A stretch of DNA of 64,000 nt from Isochrysis galbana (lineage: Eukaryota; Haptophyta; Isochrysidales; Isochrysidaceae): contig CM030937.1 of assembly GCA_018136815.1 (NCBI GenBank), positions 4,152,226 to 4,216,225 of the forward strand, in the 5' to 3' direction. The notes under the pieces were generated by a model. The model saw only the letters and a program-made list of their open reading frames with translations. It was not told where the DNA came from and did not search any database. Shown piece by piece: positions 52,301-64,000 of this stretch (within the stretch, counting starts at the first letter, position 1; each line of letters opens with the position of its first letter). The translations under genes were made by a program, and so were the position numbers.

Positions 52301-54809
52301 TCGCCTTTGCCTCAAGCTTTGCCTTCAAGTCGGCAACACGCTGAATGGAGGAACCTCTCGCGGTTCGGCGCGCGCTTTCAGAATCGACGTCCTGCCTTCC
52401 TTCTCCGCCGTGAAGTCATCGGCTGACACTCAATATTCGTTGATGCATTTCCTCGCCGACGTCTTGCATCGTGAAGAGGCTGCCCATCTTGACGACAAGC
52501 CCGAAAGAGACTCGACTGAGATCGCGTGTGAGGGGAACTTGACAGCGATTTCGCAGCGGCTTGGGAACAAGGCCGTGTCTGCAACGGCCGAAGCAGAAGA
52601 GGTCGGGGTGCCTAGTATCGTGCCGCCCCAGGGAGCATCACGATGTGGATCTCCAAGTACAGATGCGCCCGTTGTTGGAGCCAGTGCACTTGCATCCCCA
52701 TGGCTTCTAGCATCACAGTTGAGTTTGTTGAGCAAGCTGGATGATGGCGCCGAACTTATTGGCTCTCTTGAGGCCCAGCTGGCCTTTCTCAAAGGAGAGA
52801 TCGCCAAGTGTCGTGCAGAACTCACCCTGCTCCCGCCAGTCCCCTCTGCTCCATCGATGGCTGAAGGCTACCCTCGTGTGTGCGCTCTCGACTCGCAGCG
52901 GATCCTCGTCACATTCTGCACGGACGAAGTGGCTCTCGTCCGATGGATTCTTGCTCCCGCGTGGAAGCTGGAGCCAAGCTTCCATGGGTGGGGTGAAGCC
53001 CAACCCACACCGACGGCCAGGCAGGTTCGTGATGCGGACAATCTAAGTTGCACCTCCGGCTTGAATACCGCATACTGTGAAATATCTCATGTTACCCAGT
53101 GTGCGTACCCCCTTTTGTAGGTGTGCCTGGGAGTAACCGCCGACGACCTGCCCGCCTTTGCGTACGGCTCGCTTCCCGTCACTTGCGCAGGAGAAGAGAC
53201 TAATTTGATCCTCACGCTTGCTCGCCCGTTGTCGACGTCGTACACGGTCTTCTCAATTGTCGAGGACGTCTTTGGTTGGGACTCCGGAGACACACATTCT
53301 TGTCCACATTCTGGCGTTCCATACCCTGCACATGTCGCCTCGCCAGGTGAACCGGCGGCATCTTGGCGAGAAGCTGCAACTGAGCGCATTCGTGGCAGAC
53401 ATGTCTTGGCATTCGTAGGGCAAGAGGTGGCGGTGACGATCTCAACGCCCACGGCGATGCCGCCGTCTGAGCCATGTGATGAGTCTGGATCCCCGCTAGG
53501 CAAGGCGACTTCTCAACCTGACAAGTCAAGTTCATTCACCGAGTCGGCGATGGCTGCTGAGACGCCGGCATTCTGCGATTTCACGAAGCGAACATATACC
53601 TCTGAGACGCCTCTGGACGCCGAGAAAGTGAAGCGACCAATGACTTCGACTCCCAAACCCCACCAAAGCTCAAGTCCTAGCCCGGCAAACAGTTGGCCGG
53701 ACGAGACCATCCAAACTGGTGCACACCAAGCTTCGAGAAAGACACCGGCCTCACCAGCAAGTGTTGAAACCTCGGCTGGAACCTTGAGTGAAGTATATAG
53801 GGCGTCCCCTGAAGTACTAAAGCTACCCGATGCACTTGTGTTCAAGACGCGCCAGGTTCGATCCCGCGACCTTGCTGTGGCCGGCGCCGGCTCGACAGTA
53901 GTTGACGTGCTCCTTCATGTCATTGACGAGGGAAAGCTCGAGATGATCTGCGTTGCGCTTTCGGGTGATGCCCGGGTCGTGGATGCTGTACGAGGCCAAG
54001 TTGGGCGCAACAGTGCAAGAAACGGTGTTGATGGAAGCTGCTCGTCGGATTTGGCTGCCCAAGAGACGTCCCAAAACAGGGCAAGTGCTACCAGTGTCAC
54101 TGACATCGCCTCGGAGAGTGCTCGCAAAGAGAACCCTCTTGTCAAGGCACACGCTCTTAGACTCTCGGCGTGGCGTGTGCTCCGAGAGGCCGCAGGGGCG
54201 GCTCTGCCATGGGATCGTGCCTTGGCGCAATTGAGTGTGGGCGAGGTTACGGAGGACCCTGTGCGACCGAGCAAGGGACATGTCGATGGACTGTTTTCGC
54301 GGTTCTTATTGGATGCCTTCGTGTCTGAGGCACAAAGCAAGTACAATGTTCTCGACGCGTTATTTCAGTCCGCTCTTGATCTCCTCAAGCGCACCACCGA
54401 GTACTTGAGCATTTCTGATCCGAGTGAAAGCCCTGCTGATCACGTTACTACGCTTGGGACTTTGCGCGAATTCGTCTCAGCATTAGTTCGGGCTCATGGT
54501 GAAAACCTTGAGCGAGTCGCTGCGAAGGCAAAGGCTGAAGAGCAGCGCAGGCAGCTCGAGGAACGCGAGTTGCGCAAGTCAAGTCGAGGAGGGGTAAAGG
54601 CTGCCTTGCATCGCAATTCAGCTAGCAATGACGACGGCTCTTGTCTTGGTGACCGTTGGGGGAATCCATCGAATTCTGCTGATGATCTTGCAATGCCGAT
54701 CCCGAACAATCTCATGGCGTCACAGTCTTGCACTAAAGCATTGATGAAGCCCCCCCTTGTCATCTCACCCGATCGACCTTACGGGGAGACACCGGACGAA
54801 TATTTCTGA
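49306..54809 (+). CDS. Formin (FH1-FH2 actin nucleator)
   Basis: Formins nucleate and processively elongate actin filaments. Exons: 49306-51601, 51755-~52040, 52279-53024 and 53121-54809, roughly 1,560 aa. The first ~560 residues are Ser/Thr-rich with no recognised GTPase-binding or FH3 region. A proline-rich FH1 lies around 51040-51250 (PPPLPPPG). FH2 follows: LKLKPLHWRKI, STKRVQNIEICISGI, KIAPTDEEMGMIPLLRAE, LKLCLQVGNTLNGGTSRGSA, QYSLMHFLADVL, and the C-terminal helices FSRFLLDAFVSEAQSKYNVL, LREFVSALVRAHGEN then KAKAEEQRRQLEE. Two oddities: a seven-C run at 51157-51163 lies where the FH1 frame shifts by one base (one missing C, a possible assembly error), and the FH2 is split by more than 600 residues of extra, mostly disordered sequence (about 52500-54250). 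The second intron's donor is uncertain (GCC|GTCCTA gives phase agreement). Confidence 0.9.
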
Positions 54810-55500
54810 GTGAAAGTGATTGAGGCTGCGCGTTGCTAAGTGCAAGGATGACGCGCACTTTCGCGCGAGGAGTAAAAATACTACTCTACAAGTCGCAGTA
54901 TTTTTGAAACACTCTTGAAAAAGCTTGCTGGTGCTGGCGCTACCATGCTACCATACTACTATCCTAAGATGGGAGCGTGACAAAGCCGTTGCCGTTGCCC
55001 CTCGCTCACCCCACACCCGCTTCCCCCCTCATTCCTTTGTCTTCGGTTTCGGGGGGTCGGCCCATGTGCACTACTTTCTACTTTAGGCCTCGTGTGCGTG
55101 GGAGTGCGGGGGGCTAGGGCTAGAGCAGTCCTTCTCCCTTCTGGTGTATCGGTGTACGACCTCGCGACTGCTATGATCGCGGCGGTGTGGGGGCCCAGCC
55201 TTAGGGCTTCCCCTATGGGAGTAGGTCGTAGTTGTTCCATAGTTGAGTTCCAGGGGTGTCTTATTGTCTTATTGCTATCCCTGGTCGCTAAGTTCTCGGG
55301 GGAGAGGGTCAACTAAGTTTATACTTAGTTCACATGGGGGATGCGCCTCGTGCCCTCCCCCTCAGGCTCCACTTTCCCTCCGGGGCTCTTCGTCCTCTTT
55401 ACAGTTAGACAGCAGAGCGGGTGGCGAGGTGGTTGGCGCGGGTCCCGGACGGATACAGTAGCGAGAAGTGTGAGTGGCGCTCTCTCGGTCGTCGGCACAG
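54810..55500. repeat. Intergenic with repeat ends
   Basis: 55010-55060 contains CCTTTGTCTTCGGTTTCGG of the head repeat. 55312-55350 carries AACTAAGTTTATACTTAG followed by CACATGGGGG, the terminal word of repeat C. No gene seen. Confidence 0.5.
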
Positions 55501-57460
55501 ATGCGTAGCCTCGGTGCAGTGGCTCTGCTGGTGGGCTCAGGCGTGGCGAGCGCGACGCTGAGTAAAAGCATCCCCATCACTGGCCCGTGGCCCTCCGCCT
55601 TTCCTGCCAAGACCCTGTGCTCAAATTGTGGGCTATGCTCCTCCTCGGTCGGCGTGCGCCACGTGCGCGAGGCTTGCGCCTTCCTCGGTGAAGGCATGTC
55701 TCGAGCAGAAGACCTCGAGGCTCGCATCCATGGGCGAGGGCGGCGGTACGATTCTTCCGATCTGACGGAAGCTTACTTCGGTGTGCATGAACGCATAGTG
55801 TTGGCCCAGGGAGACCAGCGGGGTGCGCAATGGACTGGGGTGGCGACGTCGGTGGCACTTGCCATGCTGGAAAACAGAGTCGTAGATGCCGTCATAGTCG
55901 CCGCCGCGGCTAACGAGGCCTCTGGGTTTGGCGCTCCAATGCCACTTCTCTGCCGATCTGTCCACGAGATACGTAGGGGGCGACGAACCAAGCCATCCCT
56001 GTGTCCATCACTCGCTGTCCTTGATGAAGTAGCCAAAGATGAAGGCATCAAAAGGCTTCTCTTTTGTGGCGTGGGCTGCGCTGTGCAGGCCCTGCGCCAG
56101 CTGGGCGCGCGCGACGGCAAAACACCAGAAGAGGTGTTGGGAATCGATGAGCTCTTCGTCCTCGGCACGCACTGTGTCGACAACTCGCCCACGCCAGCTG
56201 CCGCAAGAGCATTTGTAGCTGAAATCCCAGGCATTGGTGAGAGGGCATTCCGTACATAATCCGCAGCTGCTCGTATCCCATGCAGATGTAATACCACTGG
56301 CACGGCGCTAGGTCTAGAACAATACATTCAATTTCCTTCATTCACCTCGATCATCTTCCTCCGCAACTCCATGGCTCCCCGACCTGATTCGCTTCTCGCA
56401 GGACTCGAGCGAGTAGACGATGTTTTGTCATACGAGTTCATGGCCGACTTCCGTGTGCACGCGCGCTTGCGAAGACCGTCCGATGAAAGCAAAGATGGCG
56501 ATCCGGAAGAGGAGGTGGTGAAGGCAGCGTATCTCACCCTTCCTCCTGCTGTCGGTATGAGCGCAATCGCACCTTCTTGCTACTCTTGTTTCGACTACAC
56601 CAATGGTTTGGCCGATCTAGTGGTTGGTTACATGGGCGCTCCTTTCGATGGGAGGGTTGACGAGATGACTAGAGCTCCACTAATGGTCACCGTGCGAAAT
56701 GACCGTGGAGCACGCATGCTTGGTACTGCTGTTGGTGCCGACCGTGTGCATGTCATTCTTGATGGAGGCTACGCAGGTACACATTTACCATCCAATGGCG
56801 ATCGGACATCTATCACATTGCAAACAGTCAGGGGCGACTCGCTAGTACGAAGCCTGACTGACGCGACATTCATACCAGCAACACAGGTGCGCCTTAAAAA
56901 CTCTTTTGCGCAAGCGTCCCGTCTTCCGCCCTGTGCAATCTATCTTCGATCGACGTGCGCATTTCCTTTAAGTGCAGGGAGTTCCCATGTGGTTTGGAGA
57001 TATACTTGCTTTGATTATTGCACAAACGCTACCAAAGGGCTTGGAGTTCGCCCGCTACTCGATTGACTATCATTACTTGCGCAACCAACTCTACGTGGAA
57101 GAAGCTCTAGGAATTCAGCGTGCGTTGCAGCACGTGCCAAGGTATGCACATTGTGGGCGAGCAACTGCGGCCCATTGTGGCATTGCATTTGGCGGCTACG
57201 CCTCCGGTTTGACGAGTGTGTTGAGGCCTTGAACATGCATTCCATCGTGCCCTAGTTCGGAAGTTGCTTCCAATTTGATAGCCTGACAACTCAACAGAAT
57301 AGTGATCGTCGTCTTCTGCAGGTATGCGATGGCCATACAGTCCCGATACAAGACCGAGTTGGAAGTGTTGCGCACACGACGTCAAGCACGAAAAACGCCC
57401 ATGGAATCGGATCCACTTCCACACTGGTTAAGGGCCATTTGTAAGTTGTTGAGGTTGTAG
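55501..57460 (+). CDS. FrhB-family chlorophyll-pathway reductase (8-vinyl reductase BciB/F-DVR or HCAR type)
   Basis: Fe-S flavoprotein of the F420-hydrogenase beta-subunit family, used in plastids either to reduce the 8-vinyl group of divinyl chlorophyllide (BciB/F-DVR) or 7-hydroxymethyl chlorophyll a (HCAR). Exons: 55501-56236, 56402-56886, 56978-57141 and 57322-57460; all phases agree; 507 aa. Motifs: KTLCSNCGLCSS (first Fe-S cysteines), VREACAFLGEGM, YFGVHERIVLAQGDQRGAQW-TG, RLLFCGVGCAVQALRQLG, VLGTHCVDNSPTP, SYEFMADFRVHARL, APSCYSCFDYTNGLADLVVG-YMGAP (further cysteines), VTVRNDRGARML, GLEFARYSIDYHYLRNQLYV and HVPRYA. The first ~25 residues are hydrophobic, consistent with targeting. In algae with chlorophyll c the vinyl-reductase role is the better guess; the two enzymes cannot be separated by eye. 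Confidence 0.94.
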
Positions 57461-57704
57461 AGTCTTACGACTGCGGCGACGTGTCGCCAGTCCTCGTCAA
57501 TTATGTCCGGACGTTCTATCCAGCGCTTCTTGGGGATTTGCGGGACTCTCACACTGCCGTCTTTTACCGTCTCCGGTGCAACATGTGCTACCGTGATTTT
57601 GTCTAACGGTATGCTGTGCTTGAGGGCGTTTTTATCTGCGAGGTGGTATTGCATACCCTTAGGGCCTTTTCGTTTGAAAAAGAACCGTCTGACGATTCGC
57701 GGCT
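57461..57704 (-). repeat. Repeat-encoded frame related to 47.2 kb
   Basis: A minus-strand frame from 57654 reads YHLADKNALKHSIPLDKI, then WRHVAAVVRLYNLNNLQMAL; it overlaps the last reductase exon. Style and YxLADxxAxxxxxxLD pattern resemble the 47.3 kb frame. This suggests that the reductase 3' end lies in, or next to, an inserted element. Confidence 0.35.
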
Positions 57705-57870
57705 ATCGCCTAGACCCCCCGAAACCGAAGACAAAGGAAAGAAGGGGGTAGTGTAAAGGTGGTGAGTGTTCTGGGGTATAGGCGATGGCGTGAGTCAATA
57801 CCGTGACCGTGAGTGCGTGGTCCCTTTATCGCTTGCGGTAGTAGCCTGAATCTTCAAATTTTTTTTCATG
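57705..57870 (-). repeat. ATCTGAAGATTC-head repeat, copy
   Basis: AAACCGAAGACAAAGGAAAG, then GGGGTATAGGCGATGG and CTGAATCTTCAAATTTTTTT; close relative of 4040-4205. Confidence 0.6.
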
Positions 57871-58284
57871 AGTAGGGGCATCCCTCATGGGCATGGGTTG
57901 CTACTCTAACAGTAGGTTCGAGACTTTCGACCATAAAGTGAGTAAGTGTTTGAGTTTGACAGCCATCACAGTTCTAAATTTTAAACGCCTTTGCTAGCAA
58001 TAAACAGATCCAAATCTACGCCAGAGTTGGCTGCAAAACAAAAGACAAAACGAAGTACTACCGACAGCGCAACAACAAAATCGCTCGAAATTGTTTGATA
58101 CCTAAAACAAGAGGTGTATGGCCGCTCTTCTGACGCCGAGAAGGTCGCCGCCCTCCAACTCCAATTCCAACTTCATAGCCTGCTGACATACAATGCACGC
58201 ACAACACAAGTGTTGTTAGTTGGTTGCACACCTCAAACTTGAGCATTTGCTCTCGGTAACGTTGAACCTCTAGGTAGGCCACAA
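57871..58284. other. Intergenic, no gene seen
   Basis: AT-richer unique DNA; 3' flank of the minus-strand gene. Confidence 0.4.
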
Positions 58285-60542
58285 TTACGATCGAGCTTCA
58301 CTAGGCTTGAGGCCGCCAAGCCGACGTCGGATCCGAACATCTGCGATGGTCGTCATCGGCGAAAAAGACTCGCGTTGTCTTCCTGGAGGCGTTGCTATCC
58401 TCTTGCGCAGTGCGTTCATTTCGACGGGTGAGTCCAACGTTGCCCAGAGGTGTTGCTCTAGGTGAAGGGCTTTTGGGCAACCGACGCCCTCAAGCACAAC
58501 CAAATGCGCGCCACTGTGCTTCTCAAAGCCAATGATGCGGCCATTCACCCAACGTCCACTACCATTCGACTTCTTCAGAGCGTTCTGGCCACATGGCCAC
58601 GCCGCCATTCCAACTCGCAGGCGATGACTATTGCAAGCTGTGTGTTTGGGCGTGCAATTCGCTGATGCACGAGTAGTAACTGAGGAGCAATCCATTGAGT
58701 GATTCAGCGAATCTGGATTAACTCTGCCCTTGAGGCTAGCAACGACAGCCCCGGGGGCGTCTGCCACAGAAATGGCATGGTTCAAGCGCATCGCCTCCTC
58801 AACATCGGCGATTGTATTGGGATCAGAGACCCACAGCTGAATGCATGTATTGACGGCCAAAATACGCCCCCTCCGTGAGGGTGCGGCATATCGGTCTATG
58901 GCCGACACCGACGAGCAAACGGTGACCGGGGAAATCGGTGCTGCACGGCTGTGACGTGATCCTGGTTCAGTGCAGACGAGATCGGAGCGCACACGCGGAT
59001 CGTTCTTCGAGACGGTCTTGATAGTTGTCCTTGCCTCTACTGTAGAGCTGCAAGTTTGTAGTGGGACCCGGTATGTGGTGCTATCCCGCGTTAATGGCCC
59101 CGAACACATGGCCTTCGAAGCTGCCTCTGCCTCTGAAGGAATGTAAGACTCAGAGTAGCTGGCTTCGAGCCTCAATTCGGGACACCTTCGATAACTTCGA
59201 TCTGTGTGGGGCAAATGATATTGGAGGTGTGACAACATATTCGACCGATAGTTGGGATGCATGTCGTAGACATGCTTGGTGCATAGACTGGCTACTTGAT
59301 CGGAGATGATAGGTTGATGGATTGCCTCAACCTCATCGTTCCTGACTGTGCTAGAGAAGACACATCGTGTTGAGGGCTACGCGTCAGCATTTGTCCTGCC
59401 GGGCTCTCTCGACATAAATGGCCGGCAGACCCCTCTACTAGTTTGGAGCCCATCGATTTCAGCCACTTACCTGGCCTCAAAGTTCGCGAGGGAAAGGCCT
59501 TTGCCGAGGTGGCAGGCGAGCCGAAAGGCCGTGCCATCAACTCTTTAGAATACCTAGCGGCGTGACAAACCTCCGACCTCGGTTGTGGCATGCGAGACTC
59601 ATCTTGTGTGAGCCATTCCAAAGCTGCGGACGGCTGGCCACCCTCCCCTTCCTCCTCCAGGGTGAACAGCAAGTCAAAGTCCAAAGCGCGTCGGCCTTGG
59701 CCGAACGGGGCCTTCAAGAGGGACAATCCATCGCCTGAGAGCCCGGGTCGTCTTGCCCAATCAAGGCCAGCCGCAATTGCCGCTGCTTCTACATCATTAT
59801 CAGTGGCTATGGCATCTGCCACCATGAACCTGTTCTCAGAGAGAATGCGCTCAATCGTCTGGACATCACTGTCATCAGAAGGAACAACAGTGCCATGCTC
59901 CTTTCTTCCATGTCTGCTCCCTGCCTCCTCGATTCTCTCTCCGGTGTGTATGCACCCTACCAACCAATTCATGTCCTCTTCCTCTTCATAAGACTTGGCT
60001 TCTTCGCTGCTGCCATCGCTCAAAAGAGCGCCATCAACAGTTTGACTGAGTTTGATTTGGCACATGTCTGGGGCGGGTCGCAGCTCCCACTCGTGCATGT
60101 CGACGAGCATCAGCCTCTCCGTCATTTTCGCGCCTCCTCTAGTTCTCCTCTCCTCCTCCTCCTCTTCGCCCTCGCTCTCGCCCTCGCTCTTCCCCTCGCC
60201 CTTCCCCTCGCCCTCGCCCTCGCTCTCGCCTTCGCCCTCGCCCTCGCCCAGCAGATATCGCTCCTCTTCTCGTGTCAGCGTTGTCGTCTGCGTACCATCG
60301 CCCGCTTCTGCGCTTCTTGTCCCCCCCCTGCTTTCCTCGTCACTCCCTTCGGCTGGCTCTCTAGGCGAGCTCAACTCTGCAGGACCCAGGTCGAAAGGCA
60401 GAGGAGAGAGCATCTGGCCGCGGATGGCATAACGCGTGCTCAGAGGTGAGATGGTGGAAGAGCGTGAAGCCGAGGGCCGCGCCGGCTGAGAGAACGTAGA
60501 AGAGAGTAAGGGGGAGGGCGAAGGGGAGAGGAAGGCTGCCAT
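58285..60542 (-). CDS. Hypothetical 710-aa protein with His-rich zinc-finger-like and Tudor-like segments
   Basis: Two minus-strand exons, 60542-59471 and 59345-58285 (donor GTAAGT, acceptor TAGCACAG), join at LRPVRNDEVE with phases agreeing. The N-terminal half is acidic, with a GEGEGESEGEGEGKGEG tract from a 6-bp tandem repeat near 60150-60260. After the join, SLCTKHVYDMHPNYRSNMLS then HLQYHLPH is Cys/His-rich and finger-like, but only one Cys is present in it. Near residues 610-660, GRWVNGRIIGFEKHSGAHLV then VLEG..ALHLEQHLWATL fits the Tudor/agenet pattern (WxxGxIxxFDxxSGxHxVxxxDG..LxLxxxxW), known from chromatin readers. No catalytic motif. A nuclear role is inferred. Divergent from the beta-galactosidase gene. 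Confidence 0.7.

Positions 60543-64000
<3,458 letters not shown>

Noticed and set aside
53848-53872. tRNA-like GGTTCGATCCC box
   Set aside because: Lies inside the formin coding frame; no cloverleaf can be drawn around it.
59895-60449. Leu/Ala/Ser-rich plus-strand frame
   Set aside because: Antisense of the GE-repeat part of the minus-strand 710-aa gene.

Overview
The window is nuclear DNA of a GC-rich, intron-bearing, repeat-laden eukaryote. Three genes narrow the lifestyle: an FrhB/BciB-type chlorophyll-pathway reductase (55501-57460) points to a photosynthetic alga, a radial-spoke RSPH9 gene (30670-31681) to motile 9+2 flagella, and a LacZ-type GH2 beta-galactosidase (61343 to the right edge) to a protist rather than a land plant. 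A chlorophyll-c-type alga (haptophyte or stramenopile) would fit, but the sequence alone does not settle the lineage. Introns are short (about 70-250 nt) and use a skewed donor, very often GTGCG; one is a likely GC-AG intron.

Layout. 1-4.4 kb: end of an unidentified gene, then repeats, a DNA-transposase remnant and a Ty1/copia fossil. 5.3-7.1 kb: splicing factor PRP38 (+). 7.9-8.5 kb: small 'MGQYF' protein (+). 9.3-10.2 kb: Ty3/gypsy RT fossil (-). 11.1-12.0 kb: NMNAT-like nucleotidyltransferase (+). 12-16.7 kb: repeats, a TG array, an F-box-like gene remnant. 17.0-17.6 kb: SRP9 (-). 18.3-19.0 kb: SINE-like insertion with 16-bp target duplications. 19.4-20.4 kb: unknown gene cut by an assembly gap (-). 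20.5-24.3 kb: repeats. 24.5-25.0 kb: organellar-type ribosomal protein S10 (+). 25-26.6 kb: repeats. 27.2-30.1 kb: a convergent pair, a possible 2OG-Fe(II) dioxygenase-like gene (+) and a chromodomain gene (-), flanked by related AAGTTGCTCG repeats. 30.7-31.7 kb: RSPH9 (+). 32.0-32.7 kb: F-box/ankyrin-like remnant (-). 34.0-36.2 kb: double-PX coiled-coil protein (-), divergent from an AAAP amino-acid transporter (36.97-38.68 kb, +). 38.8-42.7 kb: repeats, chromovirus tail, 16-bp minisatellite, LINE scrap. 42.7-45.0 kb: coiled-coil protein (-). 45.5-45.9 kb: METTL25-like gene start cut by a gap (-). 46-48.3 kb: transposon relics. 49.3-54.8 kb: formin (+). 55.5-57.5 kb: FrhB/BciB reductase (+). 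58.3-60.5 kb: 710-aa protein with a Tudor-like segment (-). 61.3-64.0 kb: beta-galactosidase (+, open at the right edge).

Host genes are ordinary housekeeping, cytoskeletal, trafficking and metabolic genes with no shared pathway. They sit as islands among repeats. Several have a long pyrimidine-rich tract directly before the start codon, and PRP38 and the NMNAT gene share a duplicated ~250-bp upstream module. The most unusual item is the 27-30 kb pair, which combines a possible DNA/RNA-modifying oxygenase fold with a chromatin reader inside a repeat frame. Exon joins below were worked out by hand from phase and family conservation.
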